From contig NZ_FOLE01000002.1 in NCBI RefSeq assembly GCF_900112255.1, positions 255,854-319,853 on the forward strand: 64,000 nucleotides of DNA, written 5' to 3'. Positions 8,895 through 17,285 of the stretch are shown one piece after another. The notes beneath the pieces are model-generated. The model searched no databases. It saw only the letters and a program-made list of their open reading frames with translations, and was not told the DNA's origin. The stretch's first letter is position 1. Every line of letters begins with the position of its first letter. A program made the position numbers and the translations under genes. The DNA comes from Flexibacter flexilis DSM 6793 (GTDB lineage: Bacteria; Bacteroidota; Bacteroidia; Cytophagales; Flexibacteraceae).

Positions 8895-10787
8895 TTATTC
8901 TTTTACGAACTGCGTGCGTTGCACTGCATCTTTCGAAACCACTGTAGCCACATACATACCTGCTGGCAAATCGGCTACATTCAATGTATTTTCTCCTTGA
9001 TTTACAGCGGTTTGTATCATTTGTTTACCTTCTACCGAATAAATATTCAACACACCTTTTTCGATAGCCGAAACCGTAATGTTGCGTTGGCTTGGGCTTG
9101 GATACAAAGCCAATGCCTTATAAGAAGGCATATTATTTTTAATGCCTACTACTCCAAAATTACCATAGATTTGAGAAACTTCAGCCGCAGTAATGGCACG
9201 ATTATACACCAATACTTCATCTATATTTCCTCTGAAATAGTGATTATCAATGCCATTTCCGCCAATATATATTTTTCGGTTATTATAAACCAAATTGCCA
9301 GTAGATGCTAATGAGTTATCTAAAACCCCATTGATATACAGTTTTCCTCCACTTGTTTGGTCATAAACCGCAGCAATATGTACCCAAGTACCAGCCTGAA
9401 TAGAAGTATTACTTGTCAGAACAACATCATTTACAGTGGTATTGCTAAAGATAAATTGAACTTTACCTGAAGGTAGTGCCCCAACCCAAAAAGAGTTATA
9501 AGGTGTATTTTCACCATGACGCACATTAAAGATGGTAGGATATGCGTTAGGACTTTCAGAGGCCATTACTTTTATCCAGCCCGCAGTCGACATAGAAGTA
9601 TTAGGCGGCAAGTTATTAGCTGATGTCAAATATGAAGAAGCATTAAAATAGGCAGCAGAACTATCCACACCACTCACGCCAGCGGCAGGTGTAGCACCTG
9701 TATTATTAAAATGAAAACCATTGCCTGTGCTATCGCCCCAGTTTGAACCATAACCATAATCTGCCAGACTCAAATAAGTGGCAAGGTCTGTGGTAGGAAT
9801 CGTAGGACGTATTGCCACTCTTCCATATTTTTTGCAACTATCAGCATTGGTAACAGTATATTTATAAATAGCACCTTTTTTTAGGCTCGTCAATTGTGCC
9901 AATTTCAATGTATCGCCAGCAGTTTGGGTGTGAAATACAGCATTTGAACCTTTCGAGAATTTGAATTTAACAGGTGTTGTCTGGCTGCTTAAAACTAAGG
10001 CTTCTTTTCCAGCAAAGCCTTTATTGGCTAATTTCACGGTAATAGGACATTCATTATAAAGTTTGGCTACTTCCACGGCTGTCAAAGCTCTGCTATATAC
10101 AAAAAGCTCGTCCATTCTTCCAACAAAGGAGTTTCCGCCAGCACCAACAACATTACCCACTACAAATTCAGGATTACCAACATTATACTTCAAAGCTCCC
10201 GTACCGTCAGTTCTTATTCCTTCTGATGTACCATTCACATATATAGTAGCGGTGTGCGAAGCAGAGTCATAAGTAGCAGCCACATGATACCATGTATTAG
10301 CACTTAAAGCAGTAATACTAGTAAGTGTAACATTCACACCGCCTGTATTATTATAAGAAAAAACAACTTTCTGGTTACTTTTCTGAACTGCAAGCAAATA
10401 AGAATTATAAGGAGAAGAAGTAGCATTATACCTAACTCCTGCAACAGTATGATAAGTAGAAGCTGTATTGAAATTGGGTATATAAACCCATGTCGCTAAG
10501 GAAACAGACCCTTTACGAAAAGAGGCACTTGGACTAAACTGAGAATTTAGATAAGAGCTAGTGCCTCCACCCAAAGCAACTGCCGAATTAGCAGTACCAT
10601 TACGGTCTGCAATAGGCGTTACCCAAGCAGTCGAAGATACTTCCAAGTTAGACCCTACAGTTGCCGCACCTAAATTATTAGGATTCTCAAATTTATAATA
10701 ACCTGTTAATCCAGTAGTTGAATACGTTTGAGCCATCATAGACACCGATAACAAGAGCGCAGAAATAAGTAAACTTAGTTTTTTCAT
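8895..10787 (-). CDS. Secreted LamG-domain protein with T9SS sorting domain
   Basis: 630-residue exported protein. A signal peptide (MKKLSLLISALLLSVSMMAQ) is followed by a first LamG/concanavalin-like domain (about residues 25-245, with strands such as FVVGNVVGAGG and the end motif MDELFVYSRALTAVEVAKLY), a middle beta-rich segment of about 85 residues with two Cys, and a second LamG domain (about 335-545, ending NIDEVLVYNRAITAAEVSQIY). The last 75 residues form a type A T9SS C-terminal domain (YPSPSQRNITV, GMYVATVV, FVKE), so it is predicted to cross the outer membrane by the type IX system and be attached to the surface or released. LamG folds bind carbohydrate or protein; the ligand is unknown. 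Its tandem paralogue follows upstream. A role in adhesion or polysaccharide binding is an inference. Confidence 0.9.
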   Translation of the reverse strand: MKKLSLLISALLLSVSMMAQTYSTTGLTGYYKFENPNNLGAATVGSNLEVSSTAWVTPIADRNGTANSAVALGGGTSSYLNSQFSPSASFRKGSVSLATWVYIPNFNTASTYHTVAGVRYNATSSPYNSYLLAVQKSNQKVVFSYNNTGGVNVTLTSITALSANTWYHVAATYDSASHTATIYVNGTSEGIRTDGTGALKYNVGNPEFVVGNVVGAGGNSFVGRMDELFVYSRALTAVEVAKLYNECPITVKLANKGFAGKEALVLSSQTTPVKFKFSKGSNAVFHTQTAGDTLKLAQLTSLKKGAIYKYTVTNADSCKKYGRVAIRPTIPTTDLATYLSLADYGYGSNWGDSTGNGFHFNNTGATPAAGVSGVDSSAAYFNASSYLTSANNLPPNTSMSTAGWIKVMASESPNAYPTIFNVRHGENTPYNSFWVGALPSGKVQFIFSNTTVNDVVLTSNTSIQAGTWVHIAAVYDQTSGGKLYINGVLDNSLASTGNLVYNNRKIYIGGNGIDNHYFRGNIDEVLVYNRAITAAEVSQIYGNFGVVGIKNNMPSYKALALYPSPSQRNITVSAIEKGVLNIYSVEGKQMIQTAVNQGENTLNVADLPAGMYVATVVSKDAVQRTQFVKE

Positions 10788-11017
10788 TGTACAAGAAGAT
10801 TATGTTTATAGAATAATTTCCTGCAAATCTCTGCATACACAACTCGTTAATCTATAAAGCCTTGAGCAAAACATATTATCAGTTTACCAAACCCTCATTT
10901 GAATTTACAAACCCTAAAATACAATAAAACATACCTAATATATAACAAAAAAGCAATTCCACTTAAGCGCATAACTTAAATGGAATTGCTTAACCAAAAT
11001 TTAATCAATCGAACTAA
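10788..11017. other. Intergenic region between the two LamG genes with repeat-like elements
   Basis: 230 bp of AT-rich DNA. Two copies of an AAACCCT-ended element (10882-10895 and 10897-10915, about 20 bp apart, the second reading ATTTGAATTTACAAACCCT) resemble the 21-bp repeat units upstream of the paralogous gene at 12727-12894. The terminator of the upstream LamG gene is at 10944-10991. Confidence 0.45.
10944..10991 (-). terminator. Strong terminator after the second LamG gene
   Basis: On the minus strand a long hairpin (outer arms AAGCAATTCCA 10951-10961 with 10981-10991, inner TTAAG/CTTAA pairing) is followed by a T-rich tract down to about 10944. It lies 27 bp past the gene stop at 11018. 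Confidence 0.85.
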
Positions 11018-12574
11018 TTACTCTTTTACAAATTGCGTGCGTTGCACTGCACCTTCCGAGACCACTGTAGCCACATACATACCTGCTGGCAAAGCAGCTA
11101 CATTCAATGTATTTTCGCCTTCATTTACAGACGTTTGCAACATTTGTTTGCCTTCAGCGGAATAGATAGTCAAAGCACCTTTAGCAGTAGCAGAAACCGT
11201 AATGTTGCGTTGGCTTGGATTCGGATACAAAGTCAATGCTTTGAACAATGATTTTTCTGCTTTTACAGACGTAGGAACAGCATTATAAAGTGAGGCTACT
11301 TCGGCAGCCGACAAACCTACTTTATATATATACAAATCATCTATCGCAAACCCAATATAATTGCCACTAAAAGCACTACGTCCGATTCTAAGTGTTGTAT
11401 TATTATTGGTATAAGTAGCAGAAGCAGAAGGTTGTGCAACGTTATCATAATACATTGTCGTAGTTCCTCCGTTATGTGTAACAACCACGTGATGCCAAAG
11501 TGTGTCATAATTCAATGCTTTACTTGTAACAGGTGTCGAACCTTTATAATTAGCAATTAAATTATTGTCTATTACAATAGAAAATGAATTTTCTGCATCA
11601 GAATAGCCAAACAATGTATGTGTTATAGGAGATTTTCTTTTGAACCAAAGAGAAATACTTCTATCGGCATTGCCTTGCGGCATACCAACCACAGACGAAC
11701 CTGCCACAACATGTGCAGTAGTAGCTAAATAATGCGCATGATCAGCATTGCCTGCTCGGTCAGATACAGCCTTCGGCGTTGCTTCTAATGTACTGCCATT
11801 TATGCCTACCAATGAGCCATTATTAAATTTGAAATGTTCCACTAATGTACTTTCAACCGATGAATTAATGACAGCGGTAATTTCAGTAGCCGATAATGCT
11901 CTATTATAAGTGAATAGCTCATCGATACGGCCAGTATAGTTACAGTTGCCTACTGCATCAACTTTTCCTACTTCAAATAATTCTCTACTGTATTGCAAAT
12001 TACCAGTTCCAGAAGTACCTGTGGCTTCTAATACACCATTGACGTATATTTTAGCGGTATGTGTACCAGCATCGTAAGTAGCTGCCAAATGATACCACGT
12101 GTTAGGGGAAAGAACAGTAGTCGATGTTACTGTATTATCCGCCGACCCTACATTAGAATAACTAAATATCGCCTTTTTACTACCTTTTGGTATCATCAAA
12201 GCATAAGCGTTGTACGGAGAAGCAAATTGCAGGTGTCGAACACCAGCCACGTAACTCCAATCAGACATTTGCGCGAAGTTTGGCACATAGACCCATGCGG
12301 CAACAGAAACAGAGCCAGTACGAAAAGACTCACTGGCCGAATACAAACGTGAATCCATTGACATGGATACAGCCTTATTGGCCGTACCAAAACGATTATT
12401 AGCGGGTGTAATATACGTGATAGAACTCATGGTCAGCTGAGCTCCAGCAGTGGCCACACCCAAGTTGCCCGTATCTTCAAACTTATAATAGCCCGTAAGA
12501 CCATCAGTAGGATGCTGTGCCATAACCGAAAACGATAGGGACAATGCAGAAATGAGTAAATTTAATTTTTTCAT
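11018..12574 (-). CDS. Secreted LamG-domain protein with T9SS sorting domain (paralogue)
   Basis: 518-residue paralogue of the neighbouring LamG protein. The signal peptide (MKKLNLLISALSLSFSVMAQ) is followed by LamG domain 1 (about residues 22-235, ending RIDELFTYNRALSATEITAV) and LamG domain 2 (about 245-430, ending AIDDLYIYKVGLSAAEVASLY). The C-terminal T9SS type A domain (YPNPSQRNITV ... FVKE) is nearly the same as in the paralogue. The roughly 90-residue insert between the two LamG domains of the neighbour is absent. A promoter-like sequence at 12677-12706 and an array of 21-bp repeats lie directly upstream, so expression may be controlled separately from the neighbour. The ligand is unknown. 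Confidence 0.9.
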   Translation of the reverse strand: MKKLNLLISALSLSFSVMAQHPTDGLTGYYKFEDTGNLGVATAGAQLTMSSITYITPANNRFGTANKAVSMSMDSRLYSASESFRTGSVSVAAWVYVPNFAQMSDWSYVAGVRHLQFASPYNAYALMIPKGSKKAIFSYSNVGSADNTVTSTTVLSPNTWYHLAATYDAGTHTAKIYVNGVLEATGTSGTGNLQYSRELFEVGKVDAVGNCNYTGRIDELFTYNRALSATEITAVINSSVESTLVEHFKFNNGSLVGINGSTLEATPKAVSDRAGNADHAHYLATTAHVVAGSSVVGMPQGNADRSISLWFKRKSPITHTLFGYSDAENSFSIVIDNNLIANYKGSTPVTSKALNYDTLWHHVVVTHNGGTTTMYYDNVAQPSASATYTNNNTTLRIGRSAFSGNYIGFAIDDLYIYKVGLSAAEVASLYNAVPTSVKAEKSLFKALTLYPNPSQRNITVSATAKGALTIYSAEGKQMLQTSVNEGENTLNVAALPAGMYVATVVSEGAVQRTQFVKE

Positions 12575-12676
12575 ACTTTGTTAATTTTAGTTAGCGTTAA
12601 ATTTGTAACAATACAGAATCAAGAAAACATTATTTTGTCATATATTTTACTTGATTGTTTTTACATACAACTATAA

Positions 12677-12706
12677 CAAAGGTGGTAAAGAATATTACTA
12701 ACCAAC
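12677..12706 (-). promoter_or_regulatory. Putative promoter of the LamG gene at 11018-12574
   Basis: On the minus strand CACCTTTG (12684-12677, one mismatch to TAnnTTTG) lies 18 nt from GTTG (12706-12703), a -33-like element. Transcription would start near 12670, about 95 nt before the ATG. The 21-bp repeat array begins about 20 bp upstream of the -33 element. Confidence 0.35.
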
Positions 12707-12726
12707 ATACAATCACACAAAACCCC

Positions 12727-12894
12727 ATTTTCAATTAACAAAATAGTATTTTCAATTAACCAAACATATATTCAAAAGCTACCAAAACTATGTTTTTATA
12801 CAACCAAATAGCATTTTGAATTAACCAAATGCCATTTTTACCTAATAAAAATAATCCTATTTAACGAAAGCCTATTTTCAATTAACAAAAAAGG
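12727..12894. repeat. Degenerate tandem array, about eight units of 21 bp
   Basis: Units with the core ATTTTCAATTAACCAAA start at about 12727, 12748, 12768, 12790, 12813, 12834, 12854 and 12874. Spacings are 20-23 bp with a mean of 21.0, two turns of B-DNA. Units 1, 2, 5 and 8 are well conserved; 3, 4, 6 and 7 are degenerate. The array is AT-rich with phased A/T tracts and lies between the polysaccharide operon terminator and the LamG promoter. It could be an array of regulator-binding sites or an intrinsically bent upstream element. It is not a CRISPR: there are no unique spacers. Confidence 0.7.
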
Positions 12895-12918
12895 GATTTG
12901 ATTACTCAAACCCCTTTC
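12888..12918 (-). terminator. Terminator of the polysaccharide operon
   Basis: On the minus strand a stem of about 12 bp (AAAGGGGTTTGA with TCAAATCCCTTT, one G-T pair, 4-nt loop) is followed by six T. It lies 25 bp past the stop of the SDR gene and overlaps the last 21-bp repeat unit. Confidence 0.75.
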
Positions 12919-12942
12919 AATAAATCCATAACAAAACGCATA

Positions 12943-13647
12943 CTACGGTGTAGAAATACTCACAGGTATTACTTTTCCATTCTGGAATTGATGCCCAAAT
13001 TCGGCGAACCAAGCCAAATATTCGGCTATTTTCTGGCTACTCATATCAGCCTCATAATCAGGAAAAGCCTTAGAAAGCATATCCGTCTGTACAGCTCCCA
13101 AACACAAGCAATTCACGGCAATATTTCGGGTTTTGAACTCTTCGGCCATACATTCGGACACGTTGGCCAAAGCCGCTTTACTGGCACTGTACGCCGCCAA
13201 GCCTGCAAACTTGCTACTCCCCTGAAACCCGCCCATACTGCCAATATTCACCACGTGCGAAGCCTGCGCATTTTGCCCCAGCAGCGGCAACAAAGTACGC
13301 ACCATGCGCACAGCTCCCAACACATTTATTTCATAGAGCGAAAGCCAATCTTCGTCAGTGAGTTGCTCAAAAGGTTTGTTAATCAGGTTGCCCGCATTAT
13401 TGATCAGTACATCTACACCCGCTTTTTGAGTAGCTTCGGAAAGTTGCTCAAAAAAAGTAGTATAATTCCCCGCACGCATATCGAAAACAAAAGTTTCGAT
13501 GTTCGCATGTGCGGCTTGGGCTTTTAGTTGTTGGAGTTTGTCGGCACTGCGGGCTATCGCCCAAATGCGGTGGTTCGGGTTTTGACTAAGGCGCAAGGCC
13601 GTATCGAAGCCGATACCAGCACTTGCGCCTGTGATAACAATATTCAT
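12943..13647 (-). CDS. Short-chain dehydrogenase/reductase (SDR)
   Basis: 234-residue classical SDR oxidoreductase using NAD(P)H on an unidentified substrate. It shows the nucleotide-binding motif TGASAGIG at the N-terminus, NNAG in the middle, the catalytic Ser in NIGSMGG and the YSASK active-site motif. The ATG at 13647 was chosen; the two upstream in-frame codons begin with TTG. It is the last gene of the minus-strand polysaccharide cluster, 15 nt after wecB, and is followed by a terminator. By position it may reduce a sugar or lipid intermediate of that pathway, but such SDRs are often general-purpose enzymes. Confidence 0.88.
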   Translation of the reverse strand: MNIVITGASAGIGFDTALRLSQNPNHRIWAIARSADKLQQLKAQAAHANIETFVFDMRAGNYTTFFEQLSEATQKAGVDVLINNAGNLINKPFEQLTDEDWLSLYEINVLGAVRMVRTLLPLLGQNAQASHVVNIGSMGGFQGSSKFAGLAAYSASKAALANVSECMAEEFKTRNIAVNCLCLGAVQTDMLSKAFPDYEADMSSQKIAEYLAWFAEFGHQFQNGKVIPVSISTP

Positions 13648-13662
13648 CAGCAAATCAGATTA

Positions 13663-14754
13663 TTACTTATAAAGCTCAAGCAAACGCGCTACGATTCTTT
13701 CGGCGGTTTTGCCATCCCAAAGTTCAGGAATCGCGCCTTTTTTCCACTCGCCTTTATGAATGCGCGTAAACGCTGGCGCAATGGCCGACGGATTTGTTCC
13801 GATCAGCTCGTTGCTGCCCACGGTTACCGTTTCGGGGCGTTCGGTATTGTCGCGCAGCGTCAGGCACGGAATGCCCATATAGGTTGTTTCTTCCTGAATA
13901 CCACCCGAATCCGTTACGACAGCGTAAGCATTTTTTACCAAATAAATAAATTGCAAATAGCCCAACGGCTCTACGGTTTTGAGTTGCGGATATTCTACAC
14001 CCAATTGCGCCAAAGTTTTCATGGTGCGCGGATGCACAGGGAAAATTACCGAAAAACCTTGCGTTACGGCCATTATTTCATCCAAATAGGCTTTGAGTTT
14101 GGCGGGGTCGTCCACGTTGGCAGGGCGGTGAAGCGTGAGCACCACATATTTTTTCGCGGCCAAAGCAAGGCTATTCCACCATTCGGGCTGTTCGATTTTG
14201 GGCAAATTGGCAATGAGTGTATCGATCATTGTATTGCCTACAAAATGAATTTGTTGTGGTTTTGTGCCTGTTTTAAGCAAATTTTGGTTGGCATAAACCG
14301 TCGTGGTAAAGAAATGATCGGCCAGCGCGTCGGTAACGATGCGGTTAATTTCTTCGGGCATGGTCATGTCAAACGAACGAATGCCCGCTTCCACGTGTAC
14401 CACTTGCGTATTGAGTTTTTTGGCCACAATGCTACAAGCCATTGTAGAAGTAACATCGCCTACCACCAACACCACGTCCGTAGGATGAGCGAGCATTTCT
14501 TCTTCAAAACGCACCATAATTTGACCCGTTTGTACGGCTTGGCTACCCGAACCCGCTTCCAAATTGGCGTGTGGGTGCGGAATGTTAAGCTGTTCAAAAA
14601 ACGTATCGCTCAAGCGTTTGTCGTAGTGCTGACCCGTGTGAATGAGTCGGTAAGAAATGTCCGCGCCTTTGGCTTGTGCGGCATGTATGGCATGAATGAT
14701 AGGAGCTATCTTCATGAAGTTGGGGCGTGCGCCACCGACGATGGTAAGTTTCAT
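13663..14754 (-). CDS. wecB: UDP-N-acetylglucosamine 2-epimerase, non-hydrolysing
   Basis: 363-residue cytosolic epimerase that interconverts UDP-GlcNAc and UDP-ManNAc, supplying a sugar for surface polysaccharide. Family signatures are clear: GGARPNFMKIAP at the N-terminus, VVGDVTSTMAC, HVEAGIRSFD followed by PEEINRIVTD, TLHRPANVD, and the UDP-binding TDSGGIQEE with the ERPE motif. Length is normal. It is the second-last gene of the cluster, with 23 nt to the upstream CapK-like gene. A close homologue acting on another UDP-HexNAc cannot be excluded. The usual partner, a UDP-ManNAc dehydrogenase (WecC), is not in the window. Confidence 0.93.
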   Translation of the reverse strand: MKLTIVGGARPNFMKIAPIIHAIHAAQAKGADISYRLIHTGQHYDKRLSDTFFEQLNIPHPHANLEAGSGSQAVQTGQIMVRFEEEMLAHPTDVVLVVGDVTSTMACSIVAKKLNTQVVHVEAGIRSFDMTMPEEINRIVTDALADHFFTTTVYANQNLLKTGTKPQQIHFVGNTMIDTLIANLPKIEQPEWWNSLALAAKKYVVLTLHRPANVDDPAKLKAYLDEIMAVTQGFSVIFPVHPRTMKTLAQLGVEYPQLKTVEPLGYLQFIYLVKNAYAVVTDSGGIQEETTYMGIPCLTLRDNTERPETVTVGSNELIGTNPSAIAPAFTRIHKGEWKKGAIPELWDGKTAERIVARLLELYK

Positions 14755-14777
14755 ATTATAATCAAAAATATAGGAAG

Positions 14778-16088
14778 TTAGCCTTCCAATTCAACATAAA
14801 AATGTTTGATTTTGCCAGATTTAGGGCGGTCTATGGCTTGCTTACGGGCAAAAGTAGCCGTAAGGCCAGGCTCTAAGTACATGTCCATTTTTTCTTGGAC
14901 TTGTCGTTTTTCGTCTTCGTTTAGCTCTCTTTCTGCCACGTATTCAAACAAGAAAAGATTATGTTTTTTCTGTCTAATAACAAATTCTTTCATAATACCA
15001 CCTTGTTCGAGCAAACTCTTAGACACATAATAAAACGTAAGACCAGGTACGCGTCTGCCGCTTGGCAATAGTGCCACATCATTCACGCGCCCAGAAAGTT
15101 GTTGCAAAACAGGATATTTGCCTTTGCGTTGCGGAGCGATAATGCCCATATCTCCGATTTGGTAACGAACGAACGGCATCGCTTTATTAAAATAAGAAGA
15201 CACAATTACTTTTCCTTCTTGGCCATCAGGAAGAGGAATGTTATTATTGTCCACTATCTCAAAATGCAGGGTTTCATTGGTGATGAGCCAATCTCCTTGT
15301 CGGTCTGTAAATGCAATAAAGTCAAGCTCAGAAGCCCCATATTCATTGACCATTGGCACGCCAAAGGCTTTTTCAATCACAGCTCGGTCTTCGGGTGTAC
15401 AGGCTTCGGAAGTAACAATACTACACTTCAACGAAGGGCAGACCTGATTAAGCGGCTGCGGCTTTTGCAACACATATTTAGCAAAAATAGCCACAGAACT
15501 CGTATAACCATAAATGTATTTAAACGGAATACGCGTAAAACGTTGGTAAAATTCTTCTAACACTTCATCCGACAAATTAAAAACAGGGAAGCGCAAGCGA
15601 TTAGCTAAAAAGTCTTTTATTTTTTCTTTGTAGTATCCCTGAAAAGTAAGCGGAATACCGTAAAAACGAGCTTGTTTATCACCTGGGTTAAGATCATGCC
15701 AACGATACCTTTCCATAATTAAAGCCCACGTCATGGCGTGTGCAAATTTATCTTTGGCAAAGAAAAAAGGATGCCCTGATGAGCCTGAAGTATTATTTAC
15801 ATAGCAATTCTTCAAAGAAAAACCATCACTAATCAATTGCTCCAGCGGCTTTTGCAAATGTGCTTTTGTCAAGATTGGCACTTGCTCCCAAGAGGCAGGC
15901 ATACGCCCGCCTAACAAATCACGATAATGTTTGTTGTGCTGATAATGGTGTTTGATTATATCCCATTTTTGCTGTTCTTGCCAAGTCGCAAAATCAGCCT
16001 CGCTCATCTGCTGAATAGATTTTAGTTTAGCTTTAGCCTCTTCTATGGGAATTCCTTTTAGCTTTAATGTTAGTTCAAATAAATTCAT
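14778..16088 (-). CDS. CapK/phenylacetate-CoA ligase-like adenylate-forming enzyme
   Basis: 436-residue member of the ANL (acyl-adenylate-forming) superfamily, CapK/PaaK-like branch, often found in capsule and O-antigen clusters. The Ser/Gly-rich P-loop reads TSGSSGHPF near residue 100, followed by a YGYTSS segment, NEYGASE (the A5-type motif) and PFVRYQIGDMG near residue 310. The reaction in polysaccharide loci is unproven; activation of an acid for attachment to a sugar is the usual suggestion. It lies between the acyltransferase gene (8 nt) and wecB. The start ATG at 16088 has no good alternative. Confidence 0.82.
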   Translation of the reverse strand: MNLFELTLKLKGIPIEEAKAKLKSIQQMSEADFATWQEQQKWDIIKHHYQHNKHYRDLLGGRMPASWEQVPILTKAHLQKPLEQLISDGFSLKNCYVNNTSGSSGHPFFFAKDKFAHAMTWALIMERYRWHDLNPGDKQARFYGIPLTFQGYYKEKIKDFLANRLRFPVFNLSDEVLEEFYQRFTRIPFKYIYGYTSSVAIFAKYVLQKPQPLNQVCPSLKCSIVTSEACTPEDRAVIEKAFGVPMVNEYGASELDFIAFTDRQGDWLITNETLHFEIVDNNNIPLPDGQEGKVIVSSYFNKAMPFVRYQIGDMGIIAPQRKGKYPVLQQLSGRVNDVALLPSGRRVPGLTFYYVSKSLLEQGGIMKEFVIRQKKHNLFLFEYVAERELNEDEKRQVQEKMDMYLEPGLTATFARKQAIDRPKSGKIKHFYVELEG

Positions 16089-16096
16089 AGCTGTCT

Positions 16097-17278
16097 TTAA
16101 TAATTAGCGTAAAAAAAACGTTGAACTTTGTTTTTAAGCTGCGCAGGCCAATCTTTATACATACACGGTTTCTCTACTGCTACAAAAAATAAAGCAGAAA
16201 CAAGGAATAATATAGGCAGAATAATTATAGCCTGAATTAACACATTAACCGACAACGAATATTGTGTTAAAAAGAAAAACTTTGTGTTGGATACCAAGCC
16301 TATAATTAGTGCATAATGAATTAAATAAATAGTGTAACACATCCCACCAATTGTGGCAATCCAAGGACGTGTAAATATATAATTAAACAATACACCTTTA
16401 AAAACTGCAACAAAGAAAACGACAATGGCCAACGAAAAAATTACAGGAGCAATTAAGCTATCATTCACATGATAAGATAGAAATAAAATAATCACCGCCA
16501 TTATCCCTAAACCATCAGCCCAATATACTTTTGAACCTGTGAAAAATTGCCGATATTGTACAAATAACTCTGTAAATAAAAAGCCTGCAAAAAAAGCATA
16601 AAAATAAACAAATATCGACTTTCTAAGATGAAAAAATTCTATTTGTTCTTTAAAAACAAGAGGAAGCACTGCTCCTATAACAATGAGCAACAAAATTACA
16701 ATCCTTCTTAATTGGCGATTTTTGATAGCAAATAGCGTAGCTAACAAAGGAGCTAAAATATAAAATTGAACTTCTACCTCTAAGCTCCAAGCAACAGGAT
16801 TTACAATACTCCACTTATTATAAATAATGCTATGTACATAAAAAAGGCTAGCAATTAAGTTGGGAAATATTTGACCAAAAGTATAAAAACCTAATATAAT
16901 TTGAGCAACAAAAAACAACCCTAATATCAGTATATAGGGCGGTTCTAATCTTGTAAGTCTGCGCAAAAAATAATCTTTTATATTGACTTTTTTAGTTTTT
17001 ATCAAATAATGTTGGGCAAATGGTAATGATAAAATAAAACCACTGATAGCAAAAAAAACACTAACACCCAAACTTCCTTTATGAATAATACTGGAAAAAA
17101 AATCTGTTTCAATAATATTTTTAGAAGCTCGATGAACAGCGGTATTAAGATGATAAATAACTACAGTAATTATAGCAAAAAAGCGAAGTCCATCTATTTC
17201 AGGAATAAACGCCTTATTAGCTGTAACCCTTGCCAATTTTTCTAAGCAAAATTTATTGATTTGTTGTAGTTTATTCAT
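16097..17278 (-). CDS. Acyltransferase-3 family membrane protein
   Basis: 393-residue integral membrane acyltransferase of the Acyl_transf_3/OafA type that adds acetyl or another acyl group to a surface sugar. About ten transmembrane helices are visible. The conserved N-terminal motif IDGLRFFAIITVVIYHLN contains the catalytic-type His, and a second stretch, ISGFILSLPFA, follows as expected. There is no extra C-terminal SGNH domain. The ATG at 17278 was chosen over an upstream TTG. It sits 7 nt downstream of a glycosyltransferase gene. With two LbH acetyltransferases in the same cluster it suggests a heavily acylated polymer. Confidence 0.9.
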   Translation of the reverse strand: MNKLQQINKFCLEKLARVTANKAFIPEIDGLRFFAIITVVIYHLNTAVHRASKNIIETDFFSSIIHKGSLGVSVFFAISGFILSLPFAQHYLIKTKKVNIKDYFLRRLTRLEPPYILILGLFFVAQIILGFYTFGQIFPNLIASLFYVHSIIYNKWSIVNPVAWSLEVEVQFYILAPLLATLFAIKNRQLRRIVILLLIVIGAVLPLVFKEQIEFFHLRKSIFVYFYAFFAGFLFTELFVQYRQFFTGSKVYWADGLGIMAVIILFLSYHVNDSLIAPVIFSLAIVVFFVAVFKGVLFNYIFTRPWIATIGGMCYTIYLIHYALIIGLVSNTKFFFLTQYSLSVNVLIQAIIILPILFLVSALFFVAVEKPCMYKDWPAQLKNKVQRFFYANY

Positions 17279-17285
17279 AATCAAT

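Noticed and set aside
12727-12894. CRISPR-like array
   Set aside because: Units are contiguous, degenerate and about 21 bp; there are no unique spacers and no cas genes.
13528-14781. A 417-codon open frame on the plus strand opposite the epimerase gene
   Set aside because: It is antisense to a clear wecB with all motifs, and its translation is low-complexity, rich in His, Phe and Arg, typical of a shadow frame.
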